DNA of 64,000 nucleotides, from the NCBI GenBank assembly GCA_036924085.1, contig JAVGWX010000003.1, positions 127,764,974 through 127,828,973 on the forward strand. Direction: 5' to 3'. The stretch's first letter is position 1. Every line of letters starts with the position of its first letter. The translations under genes were made by a program, and so were the position numbers. This stretch comes from Ariolimax columbianus (taxonomy: Eukaryota; Mollusca; Gastropoda; Stylommatophora; Arionidae). The notes beneath the pieces are model-generated. The model was not told where the DNA came from, did no database searches, and saw only the letters and a program-made list of their open reading frames with translations. Shown here one piece after another: positions 57,301-64,000 of this stretch.

Positions 57301-60064
57301 GAGTAAACCAAAGCACCCAAAACCATATCTCTACATCAGACAATTCAATGAAAAAGGTCTGGAGCAAGATGATAAAATACACCTGTTTCTTGTACCTGGA
57401 AAAGACATTTATTAAAGATTCCTGGAAATGCATGGAAAGAAAGAACCATATGACATCTTTAATCTGCATCATATAGAGCTTCTTGCAGAAACAACATCAG
57501 GACAAGGAACCAAAAGGCAGAGAAGTTCAGGACCACAGTTGTATTAGTTCGAGCAACATATCACCATATTTTTTCATATTGCTCAAGGATGATGTCATTA
57601 AAACTTTAAAGTAGAGAACAAAAATGTACTCAGTGGGAAAGATGAGACCAGTTTACACATCAGAGCTGGCATTCACCAATGATGTGGCATCAATCCGCAA
57701 ATCGGAAGCACATCTCTAGACCAACCTTCAAATCTGGAAAGATGAGCTGGAGAAGAGAAGGATGACTTATAGCAGTTCAAAAACAAAAACCATGTTGGTT
57801 TGGGTGAAGAAGAGACACAACATTATGATGGGAGAACAACTTCTTGGCTATTCAAAGGGCAGCAGCTGGTTCACTTGTTCGTGCAATAAATAGAGAATTT
57901 CTCAGTTAAAAGAGAAATGCGTAGGACAACTAAGATGGATGAATACCCCTCCACCTATGTACCTGTTTGATTTATGGATGCAAGCCATGGAAAATGATAA
58001 TAACTCAGAAACACTATCTCCAACTCTAAAAAATGAGATGTCAAGGGAAGGTAGTCTGCGTAACAAAAGGCAAGGTCCGCAATCAGACAAAACTTCAAGA
58101 TCTCAAAGCCCAGTCCTTGCAGGCTAAGACAAAGCAATTACAACTTCGGTGGTCTGGCCATGTCTCCAGAATTAAAAAACTTTGGTGGTCTGGCCAAGTC
58201 TCCAGAATAAAAAAAACTTTGGTGGTCTGGCCATGTCTCCAGAATAAAAAAACTTTGGTGGTCTAGCCATGTCTCCAGAATTAAAAAAACGTTTTTTGGT
58301 CTGGCCATGTCTCCAGAATAAAAGTAGATTGACTTTCATGGCAGGCATGGAAGCAAAGAGCTAAGGATCCAGACCGAGAGGACTACCCAAAATCCAATGG
58401 GATGACAGCATTAGACATTCCAAAAAAGACCAAGGACTAGACTGGAACCAGGCCAAGAGGAAAACAGCAGATAGAAGCCTGGTGTCCTTTCTGACAAACC
58501 TGTTCACCCCAAGGCTGAAGAGAAGTGACTAACTTAGTAAGTATAGCCCTGTAGATAGCTGTGCAGATAGACAACAGGTATGGTCTTTCAATGAAATGTT
58601 ACCAACATCACCTTTCTGATTATACATTATATGTCATGTGAATACTAATAATATTTAGTGAAGAGTATGTCTGGATAAACTGCTTGTGACACACACACAT
58701 ATATATATTAATTATTTTGTGCCACAAACATATGGTTGTTGTTAATATGGCTCAGCTTTGTAGAGTCCTTACTATATTAGATATATCTAGCATACTGAAT
58801 TATCATGCCATGCTTTGTTCAAGACTTCAAATCCAATAAGCTTCTTAACTTCTCTTTGATTACCAGTTCTAAGCTTTTTCGTGGAGAGCACATCCATTCA
58901 CCTATAGAACCTTTGTTTTGTATTTCTACACATTCTTCATTACAAATAATCACAACCAGGCACCTACCATATGTGCTCAATGCAGCATCTGATAATGACT
59001 GAGCTCTGAGTTAATCGTTTAGGTCTGTGTGTAGTCATTTCCGAAAATGTGTATACAATCATAACACAGGCTAAATTAGTCAATGGGGCTAGTACTGTAG
59101 AACTGATAGCAGACGATTTAACAATTGGTCAACTATAACTATGTTTTAAAATAAACAAAGATAATAAAATCATTAATCATTTATATTATGTTTGTTGAGC
59201 ATACTACATTAGTACATACACATAGTTGTTTACAATAATACCCCATGTGTTAGTCTATATCCATTATTTATTACACATTTATAAGCGTTTGCTAACAACA
59301 CACAGTTACTGAGGTAGACTCCGTAAACTAACAACTATTTGCCATTTTTATCTTCAAACTAGTTGCGACCGTGGCTACATATTTGCATATTTTAAAAAAC
59401 AATCTCATCTAACTTTGATTTTATTCAAGAACGTTCAAACCCTCCAATTATGCAGACATCAAGGTAAGCTAGCCCCTACTGAAACTGGTCTTGAGTCTAC
59501 TCTGTCTAGATTCCGCGCTGAAAAGTACGCCATCAGTCATAAAAATAGTTAAATAGACTATTAAAATTCTATAGTCTATAGTCGACCACTTTTAGAAGAA
59601 ATATGATTTGTCATTTTGTGAAAAATGTTTTCCCCAGTATTATCTCAAATTTATCAACCGAGATCTGTCAGAAACATCTGTACATCACAGTTATAAACAA
59701 AGACACTGAATGACTACTGACAACTGAGCTCAAACTTAACAGATGCATACCTGTTGTAAAAATAAAATGGTTAAAACTGTGAGTACTGTGACTCGACCAG
59801 GTCTTCTCTACGGTCTACATACTGTAAGTGTAGACTACACAGAAACAGTCATTCAATTCATAAATCAGACGCTACATTTGATCATAAACAGAAGATTACT
59901 ATGTAAACTAGGCAACAAAAAAACACGATAATAGCATTATCAACGTCTTCTAGACACAAATTGGTGCCTAATAGTAATCAAAGGTGAAACCTTACCTTGC
60001 GATCGTCAGTATAGACAGCTCGCCGTGTCTCACTGGCTTCAGAGCCGCAGTCAAGTGTTGACAT
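45254..60064 (-). CDS. C20orf27: C20orf27/ADISSP homolog (UPF0687 family), complete five-exon gene
   Basis: Five exons join to 651 nt, 216 residues plus stop: 60064-59996, 57087-56934, 55595-55395, 54162-54034 and 45351-45254. Junction phases are 0, 1, 1, 1 and agree throughout. The protein matches the vertebrate C20orf27 (adipose-secreted signaling protein) family from my memory of it: an acidic variable N-terminus, a short His-rich strand (HHAHFVE, about residue 65), a beta-rich core (RLGFLQVMHIYDVQFSI, then ILTFSALKEKIMQESIT and VLELHARVL) and the diagnostic C-terminal SDWQGF. No signal peptide or membrane segment is seen. The human protein is reported as a secreted, adipose-expressed factor; its role in invertebrates is not known to me. 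Introns hold LINEs, a mariner, SINE pieces and tandem arrays. Neither transcript end nor a TATA box is defined by the sequence. Reading frame and splice sites show no damage, so the gene is likely active. Confidence 0.93.
45914..46105. repeat. 49-bp tandem array (intron 4)
   Basis: Four copies of aaggtcaagtgatggtaaggtggactagagacag... Related words (gatggtaaaatggac, agaagccaca) recur at 54415-54450. Confidence 0.92.
46230..47340 (+). mobile_element. LINE RT to C-terminus in intron 4, degenerate
   Basis: Plus strand: LRAVFGSVDRSVMWNALKEV (motif A with Asp lost), RVPNTVQCLIEQLHCNTGA, CILAPALF-like motif B, MIDLKYVDGIVIPGS (motif C reduced to YVDG), ISWAKTKIQSLG, then C-terminal SLTLFGHVACLAQDV and HQRLKQVMDIKAGKR. 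Same family as 33809-35530. Many frameshifts; opposite in orientation to the host gene. Confidence 0.85.
47135..47215. repeat. 27-bp tandem triplication inside LINE C-terminus
   Basis: Three in-frame copies of cttgcccaggatgtccctgcggccaac, repeating a nonapeptide LAQDV.PA. within the GHV...VPAHQ block. Confidence 0.9.
47341..47700 (-). mobile_element. RNase H-type LINE 3' end, antisense
   Basis: Minus strand: RRDQSLIFQFRTGHTRVNSH, then C..C motif with CRHCSYPDETVRHLLIECKA, LADVRKRFLQALPTITKTL. This is the zinc-knuckle tail that follows RNase H. It meets the 3' side of the plus-strand LINE ending near 47340, tail to tail. Confidence 0.8.
47701..48265. other. Intron 4: nothing recognised
   Basis: No clear repeat or coding family. 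Confidence 0.45.
48270..51600 (+). mobile_element. Old RNase H-type LINE split by a mariner
   Basis: Plus strand: endonuclease start MHVALIQETYLE (48328), endonuclease end LLQNTNPTPILLP ... FTFATANN ... DHTPSDHQ (48600-48780), RT remnants around 49400-49510 (EYKMHMKSILTYNLRREHLI), then after the mariner RNase H: a YT-RSA block where TDGSA is expected (50742), GHEAEIIATEKAF, SDSKSVHQTFENR, QWIPGHVGVSRNEKADELA (51064-51125) and the tail RDQSLIFKLRTMPP with SAEHLLTMCPALTS. Most of the RT is deleted. Very decayed; RNase H active-site Asp is lost. Confidence 0.8.
49511..50460 (-). mobile_element. Mariner element with 57-bp inverted repeats, internally deleted
   Basis: TA on each side; inverted repeats 49511-49567 and 50404-50460 agree at 49 of 57 positions by my count. 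Minus strand encodes a mariner transposase in broken frames: RTVIKFLMFQGKTPTEIYRV, LYASVKKLVKAV, then KMTIAEISRSAKLNESTIF, WVPCLLTREQKQTRVD, then VTVDET and the C-terminal block LKGNHFDSAEDVILAC, RWQKCINSVGGYIEKE. A span between the first catalytic region and the C-terminus is missing, so only about 240 codons remain of the usual 340 or so. Inserted into the LINE at 48270-51600. Confidence 0.92.
51720..52130 (+). mobile_element. LINE C-terminal fragment in intron 4
   Basis: Plus strand: RWNLNGHAKKIENNAITRTT, AWTSEKGESDTDLKQL, MDGELQKGWLQTW, then LPLKDTIR-like end; the order of the RT C-terminal GHxxR and Arg/Trp boxes. The tail ggatcatctgtagtggtgaccct resembles the end of dispersed family D. 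Confidence 0.65.
51933..52088. repeat. Direct duplication of about 70 bp
   Basis: ttgctgcccttaaagacaccatcaggtatgatagtcactgaccact is present at 51936 and again at 52023, 87 bp apart, with three or so differences. Confidence 0.88.
52131..52685. other. Intron 4: nothing recognised; short diverged duplication
   Basis: The phrase tgcttaccctaagtc(c)tta(a/g)ttagactgtgtt occurs three times near 52235, 52600 and 52640 and appears to be an old tandem duplication. Confidence 0.4.
52690..53612 (+). mobile_element. CR1-type LINE, RT palm to 3' end
   Basis: Plus strand: SGVPQGSVLGPILFFIHD (motif B), a deletion, AKLADDTKLCSSVSSK (motif C), WQMEFNVDKCTVIHM, VSEQVQEAVKKANVMLDMIK, LEYCVQVWSPYHRGDLNLLE, GLQCLEKRRIQGDLI, VYKIIKGMNKLDYNKFF. 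These blocks are characteristic of CR1/L2-like LINEs. One frame is open for 88 codons (52875-53141); elsewhere stops intervene. A related antisense copy lies at 60540-61120. Confidence 0.92.
53613..53862. other. Intron 4: nothing recognised; (TA)n
   Basis: AT-rich, with (TA)n near 53845-53856. Confidence 0.5.
53863..53968 (+). mobile_element. SINE body and tail
   Basis: ctgaaatcgaatgtgctggg, gcagatatcgcagcc, gtaaaccacgacacaaaagtcc, ttttcaggacgaac and gaagatgaagaagg match, in order, the SINE at 12042-12400 read on its own strand. The tRNA head is missing. It lies 65 bp from exon 4 on the intron 4 side. Confidence 0.7.
54034..54162 (-). CDS. C20orf27: C20orf27 homolog exon 4
   Basis: 129 nt, acceptor ttttattcag, donor GTAAGT. 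It encodes GHNLILTFSALKEKIMQES and the strand VLELHARVL, equivalent to the human VTVQARVM strand. Begins and ends in phase 1. Confidence 0.95.
54305..54368 (+). mobile_element. SINE 3' end fragment (intron 3)
   Basis: gcaaagcccttttcagggtttggtcgtggaagattgagaacgaatgaagaagagg matches the last 55 bp or so of the SINE at 12042-12400. Confidence 0.65.
54690..54840. repeat. 36-38-bp tandem array (intron 3)
   Basis: Four to five copies of gtggactagtgataaaatgtaaatagtgttt-like unit with small indels. Confidence 0.88.
54945..55385 (+). mobile_element. LINE RT fragment beside exon 3, copy A
   Basis: Homologous over its length to 57250-57770 in the same orientation. Plus strand retains motif A-like GFLDMEKALDKVTWK, YTSEMAFANDVAPISKSE (motif C area, ADD changed to AND) and LQIWKEDLEKRRM. 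It ends within about 10 bp of the exon 3 splice donor. Confidence 0.8.
55395..55595 (-). CDS. C20orf27: C20orf27 homolog exon 3
   Basis: 201 nt with acceptor tttcttgcag and donor GTAGGTGAG. It carries the conserved core, including ILVEPLGQDTMN, RLGFLQVMHIYDVQFSI and PLENIHVKIESISPSED, which align with the centre of the human protein (VGFLKILHRYEITF region). It begins and ends in phase 1. A plus-strand LINE fragment lies immediately 3' of its donor in intron 3. Confidence 0.95.
55596..56933. other. Intron 2: nothing recognised
   Basis: AT-rich intron. No clear element. Words such as gattgattgatggattgactaactgatt near 56600-56760 form a loose gatt-rich region. Confidence 0.5.
56934..57087 (-). 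CDS. C20orf27: C20orf27 homolog exon 2
   Basis: 154 nt between an acceptor reading ...cttacttag and a donor GTAATG. It encodes about 51 residues, acidic and Ser/Asn rich at first, then a basic stretch (HKKRLKQS) and the HHAHFVE motif. That motif aligns with the His-rich strand near the start of the conserved domain in vertebrate C20orf27. It ends in phase 1. Confidence 0.92.
57250..58545 (+). mobile_element. LINE RT to C-terminus in intron 1, copy B
   Basis: Plus strand: YLEKTFIKDSWKCMER (decayed motif A), YTSELAFTNDVASIRKSE (motif C area, ADD changed to TND), LQIWKDELEKRRMTYSSS, KTKTMLVWVKKRH, then GHVSRIKK expanded in tandem, and the C-terminus DQGLDWNQAKRK...FLTNLFTPRLKRSD-stop in shifted frames. 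Same family and orientation as 54945-55385. Confidence 0.85.
58148..58322. repeat. 36-bp tandem array inside LINE GHV box
   Basis: Five copies of ggtggtctggccatgtctcc... (36-37 bp, ending agaataaaaaaacttt), so the WSGHVSRIK box is written five times. Unit lengths of 36 and 37 shift the frame between copies. Confidence 0.93.
58546..59995. other. Intron 1: nothing recognised; (CA)n/(TA)n
   Basis: Only an acacacacacatatatata microsatellite near 58690-58710 is seen. Confidence 0.5.
59996..60064 (-). CDS. C20orf27: C20orf27 homolog exon 1 (coding part)
   Basis: 23 codons from ATG at 60064-60062 to AAG, followed by the donor GTAAGG (59995 downward). It starts MSTLDCGSEASE and contains RRAVYTDD. 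This start was chosen because the reading frame opens here, the next exon joins in phase 0, and the leader just upstream carries no other in-frame ATG that I can see. N-terminal parts of this family are variable, so the exon is supported by splice phase rather than by conservation. Confidence 0.85.
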
Positions 60065-60250
60065 CTTGATAGAGGGGGGCCACTCTCAAAACTTGAATCG
60101 AAAGGAAAACGCTTTTCTTTGTTAGTAGTAGTCTCCCTTTTAAGCTAGCTGGATTTTTAATATTACAACAATCATGACAATACTACAATTATCTTGTTTC
60201 ATTCGGCGTCGTTTCGCTGTTACAGTGTTGAGAAAAAAAAAAAGATATAC
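60065..60250 (-). promoter_or_regulatory. Presumed 5' leader and promoter side of the C20orf27 homolog
   Basis: The sequence directly upstream of the ATG contains a short G/C tract just before the start (+ strand agaggggggccac) and no clear TATA box at a usual distance; a weak ttaaaaggg occurs near 60140. An antisense LINE remnant begins only about 220 bp upstream of the ATG, so the promoter must be compact or overlap repeat DNA. Position is inferred from the gene only. Confidence 0.3.
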
Positions 60251-60284
60251 TATAATATCATCATTATCTAGTTGATCAGTCCTA

Positions 60285-60530
60285 AGACTGGTTGTAAAGT
60301 TGTCTGATCATGTCTCTCCAGTTGACCTTATCTCCATTTTAGCAAAGGTACTCACTTTAATTTCATATCTCTGCATTCCTGAGATATAAGGGGTGAGTCT
60401 TTGACAACCCTTCCTCTTTTCCCGTTTATCTGGTCATATAGTATCTCTTGTAGAAAAAAATCATGTTCTACATTGTGTCCAGGCCAGCCCATTCTTCGTT
60501 TTCTGTATCATTTTAAAGCATTGTCTTTGT
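60285..60530 (-). mobile_element. LINE 3' coding end, antisense, second copy
   Basis: Plus-strand words catgtctctccagttgacc, actcactttaatttc..ctgcattcctgagatataa and gtcatatagtatc.cttgtagaa match 1-180 in order and orientation. Minus strand: DSPLISQECRDMKLK and CRVVKD-like box, frames broken. Confidence 0.75.
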
Positions 60531-60539
60531 AACTCAGTG

Positions 60540-61120
60540 GGGACATTATATTTTAACTTAACGTCTTTATGCTTGTTTAGAAGATTCTGCAGTCTCTATA
60601 CAACCAACTTCATTAACATTTCCTTGCTCTAAAAGCTATGCGCATACAATATATTCTTAAATGCATTAATTGTCTCTGCCTCTACTACTTCTTGTGGCAA
60701 AGCATTCCAAGCATTCACCACTCTCTGGCTTTACAAATATTTCCTTATATCTAATCTGGACCTGCCTTTAGTTGATCTGTAGCTATGCGTTTTTATTATT
60801 GTAAATGGAATTTTGAAAAAAAAACTTGTTATAGTCTAATTTATCCGTTCCTTTGATTATCTTATAATCCTGTATTGTCATCTCGAATTCTTCTCTTTTC
60901 TAGACATTGAAGGCTGGTTTTTGAGTCTTTCCTCATAACTGTAATTCTGTAATCCCACTATCATCTTTGTCGCTCCTATTTGTATCCTTTCCATCATATT
61001 TATTTATCCTCTATGATAAGGACTACACACATGTACGCAGTACTCCAAACTAGGTCTAACTAATGCTTTATACAGTTTAACTATCACGTTCTTGATCCTG
61101 TGTTTAATATTTCTTTACAT
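60540..61120 (-). mobile_element. CR1-type LINE 3' end, antisense
   Basis: Minus strand: LEYCVHVCSPYHRG-like, ERIQIGATKMIV, YEERLKN-like and CLEKRRIR box, then a block ending with an AWNALPQEVVEAETINAF-like stretch (frames broken). This is the same order as 53150-53540 on the plus strand, so both are copies of one CR1 family. The 3' part is better preserved here than in the plus-strand copy. Confidence 0.88.
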
Positions 61121-61239
61121 TGGTGCAATGGTGTGTTTTGCGCTCAGCATCGCAAACCAGCGATGTCGGGATCAGCTAGTCCTTCTTCTGAGGAGCAAAA
61201 AGTGAAATGAGTAGCCTGCCGATAAAGCGAACACACAAG
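61121..61239. other. LINE leader sequence
   Basis: agtcaacctcacctccaagtgg and gcgatgtcgggatcagc precede the LINE frame; probably its untranslated leader. Confidence 0.4.
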
Positions 61240-64000
61240 TCAACCTCACCTCCAAGTGGTCCACACTGGGAAACTATGGCCGCGAGGCTGTAGGCAAACA
61301 AGGCAATGGCTCGCCTGGGGAGATGGGCTCCTCCAGGTCAGATGCAGCTGTTGTCCCGCACCGGCTTGGAGAGGAGATGGGCTCCGCCAAGAGAAAACCG
61401 CCGAAGATTCACACATGAGGACACAGCCACAATCAAACATACCGGCTCGGTCGCAGCCCGGGTTAACAATGACCGCGCCTGCCGTCTCACACCAGGTCGG
61501 AGGCGATAAGTGTGCTACTGGTGGAACCATCAAACTGAGGAAAGACAAGCTCACAATAGGTACGTGGAATGTTAGAACACTGAACCCATGTGGCAAAATA
61601 AATGAGCTAACGCACGAGATGAAGAACTACCGGTGGAACATCCTTGGTATATGTGAGGCTCGATGGAAAAGCTTTGGAGAGTTTACCACGGAGGAGGGCC
61701 ACAAGTTCTACCTCAGTGGCAGGGAGGACAAACATTTACACGGAGTGGGGATACTGGTGCATAAAGACACATCCAGATGCATATTGGGTTGCCGCCCAAA
61801 ATCTAGCGTTTTATCACCTTACGGCTAAAGACAGCACCGTTTAATATTACCATAATACAGTGCTACGCACCCACTGCAGACTACGAAGATTGTTAAATAG
61901 AGGCATTCTATGATCAACTTCAAAGTCTGATACACGAAACGCCAAAAAAAGACATATTAGTAGTCCAGGGTGATTGGAATGCAAAAATTGGAGAAGATGC
62001 AGTACACGACTGGAGGGGAACATGTGGCCCATACGGAAATAAAGAAACCAATGACCGGGGCCTCAGACTCCTAGAATTTGCAAGATGCAACCAGCTGTTG
62101 GGGGTAAATACGTTTGGGTTAAACAAGCCGTCAGGACGCTGGACATGGCATAACCCAAGCAATGAAGTGCATAGCCAGATCGACTATATACTGATCCAGA
62201 GGAGGTTCCGATCGAGCATCAACACCGACAAAACGAAAAGTTTCCCCGGAGCTGATATAGGAAGCGACCACGATCTGGTTATGATGACCATGCGTCTGCG
62301 ATTGAAGGGAGTCGCAAAGAAGGATGTGACCAGGCTAAAGTTTGACCTGGACAAACTAATGGACCCAGAAATCACCGAAGTGTTCCAAGCAAGGGTGGGA
62401 GTGAGATTTGCGCCACTGTTGGCTCTCAGAGAGGGACTGGATACAGATACAGTTACAGAGTCTTTTAACGCAGCTCTCGTAGATACTGCAACAGAGATCC
62501 TGGGATGCCACCAAACAAAAAAGAAGCCATGGGTGACCATAAGACATTCTAGACCTCTGTGATAAAAGAAGGTCACTGAAAAAACACAATCACCCGCCGG
62601 AGGAGGTCGGCAGTTATAAAGAGGTCAAGAAAGCCATACAACAAAAGAGGAGAGAGGCGAAAGAAGCGTGGATATGTGAGCAATGCGCAAACTTCGAAGA
62701 GAGACTAAACAGAAATGATGCTAAAGGAGCATACAAGGTGGTCAAAGAACTAGTAACACCAAGACAAAGCAGGAACCTTATGATTCATGATAAAAACGGC
62801 AAGTGTCTCATTGAGGGAAATGACGAACTGGCAAGATGGACAGAGTACTGTTCTGAGCTATATAACTATGAAGGGCGAAATAAACCTGAGAAAACATTCC
62901 CCCCAACACCAACAAATATAGAGGATAACCAACTGATAACGAAGGAAGAGGTAATTGCAGCGGTAAAGACATTGAAAAGAGGGAAGGCGGCCGGCGTGGA
63001 CAATATACCAGCAGAGCTCTTACAAGCAGGTGGAGAGGTAGTGGTGGAAGTCCTGACACACATCTGTAACAAAATATGGGCGACCGGAAACTGGCCGGAC
63101 TTATGGACGAAATCAATAGTTATACCGTTACATAAGTCTGAAAACCTAAAGCTGTGCCAAAATTACAGAACAATAAGCCTCATTGGCCACCCTAGCAAGG
63201 TCATGCTTAAATTAATCCTCGACCGATTGAGACCCCAGGCGGGGAACATTGTTGCCGAGGGGCGGGCGGGGTTCGGACAGGGAGGGGGCGCTGCAGAACG
63301 GATATTTAATTTTGGGCTGCTTGGCGAGAGATGTATAGAGCAGCAGCGGACACTGTGTCATGTGTTTGTGGATTTTGAGAGGGCGTTTGATAGGGTATGG
63401 CATAAAGCGCTTTGAGCAACCATGAGGATGTGTGATATCAACGGAGATATTATGGCGGTCCTTGGGCACCTGTGTGGCAAGGCGTCTGGTGCGGTTCTTG
63501 TGGGTGGGGGGCGAGGAGACTGGTTTCGCACATCAGTTGGTGTGAGACAGGGGTGTACACTCTCTCCAGCTCTTTTCAATATATTACCTGAAGGAATTAT
63601 GAGTGAGGCGCTTGGAGGTCACGTTGGTGCTGTCGGGATGGGGGGCCGGGCGATTGCTGGCCTTCGTTTTACAGGTAATGTCGACGGGTTGGCGGGTTCA
63701 GAGGCGCAGCTCCAGGGGTGGGTCGGGGGGCTCGATGGGACAGCTCTTGACTATGGTGTGGAGATGGACGCCGGAGGGACAGGGCTAATGACGGACAACG
63801 CTGCGGGCTTCGACAGCAAGATGGAGGCAGGCGGTCGGGAGCTCGAAGTGGTTGACCGTTTTAAATGTCTTGGGTCGATTGTCAGTGGTGGGGGATCGGG
63901 GTGTGAAGTGTTGGCCAGAGTGGCACGGACAGTGGTGGCGCTTGCACGTCTTGACAAAGTCTGGCGAGATGGACGGTTGGCGCTGCGCACGAGGGTCAGA
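61240..64000 (+). mobile_element. RTE-like LINE, endonuclease and RT, runs off right edge
   Basis: Plus strand: ORF start near 61256; endonuclease TIGTWNVRTLNPCGK, ILGICEARWKSFGE, HGVGILVHKD (to 61826, then stop), IIQCYAPTADYED, VVQGDWNAKIGED, WTWHNPSNEVHSQIDYI, IGSDHDLVMMTMRL; linker; RT GKAAGVDNIPAELLQAGG, YRTISLIGHPSKVMLKL, motif A FVDFERAFDRVWHKAL, a TGA at 63414-63416, motif B GVRQGCTLSPALFN, and GLRFTGNVDGLAGSE where the ADD catalytic pair should be. The frame from 63417 to the window end is otherwise open. Inactivated by several stops and loss of motif C. Its family's C-terminus is seen at 3046-3556. Confidence 0.92.

Overview
This looks like a stretch of nuclear genome from an invertebrate animal, most likely a lophotrochozoan and probably a mollusc. 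That is an inference. It rests on one split host gene with GT-AG introns, several unrelated families of non-LTR retrotransposon, tRNA-headed SINEs, mariner DNA transposons, many minisatellites and an AT-rich background. There are no operons, Shine-Dalgarno sites or long intact non-repeat reading frames. No rRNA gene, functional tRNA gene or CRISPR array is visible.

One host gene can be reconstructed completely. It is a minus-strand, five-exon homolog of human C20orf27/ADISSP (UPF0687 family), running from an ATG at 60064 to a stop at 45254. The exons total 651 nt and encode 216 residues, all junctions are in frame, and all introns begin GT and end AG. About 95 percent of its 14.8 kb is intron filled with old retrotransposons, a mariner, SINE pieces and short tandem arrays.

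Layout: 1-8.4 kb holds LINE 3' ends, a 20-bp and a 26-bp minisatellite and one possible orphan exon. At 8.4-12.9 kb lies a probably full-length RNase H-bearing LINE (minus strand) framed by a 14-bp target-site duplication, with a SINE nested inside it that has its own 11-bp duplication. At 13-16.8 kb are short arrays and a LINE 3' end. At 16.8-22.5 kb are three LINE copies in alternating orientation, the first with intact-looking RT and RNase H motifs. At 23-26 kb are tandem arrays, the main one with a 46-bp unit. At 27-30.7 kb are two plus-strand LINEs, a trinucleotide array, (TA)39 and a SINE. At 31-40.5 kb is a dense LINE cluster including an endonuclease-to-C-terminus element at 35.7-38.6 kb. 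At 41.2-42.3 kb is a very homogeneous 107-bp array, followed by a SINE and a fold-back mariner derivative at 43.9-44.6 kb. The host gene occupies 45.25-60.06 kb. At 60.3-64 kb are two antisense LINE remnants and a LINE running off the right edge, whose RT part turns abruptly G-rich.

Almost every mobile element is broken by stops, frameshifts or truncation, so the window records mostly dead elements. Three structures stand out. One is the fold-back mariner whose two arms carry the same transposase N-terminus with the same premature stop. The second is the repeated birth of minisatellites inside LINE reading frames. The third is the habit of each LINE family of ending in its own short tandem repeat, in two cases adjacent to a longer array.
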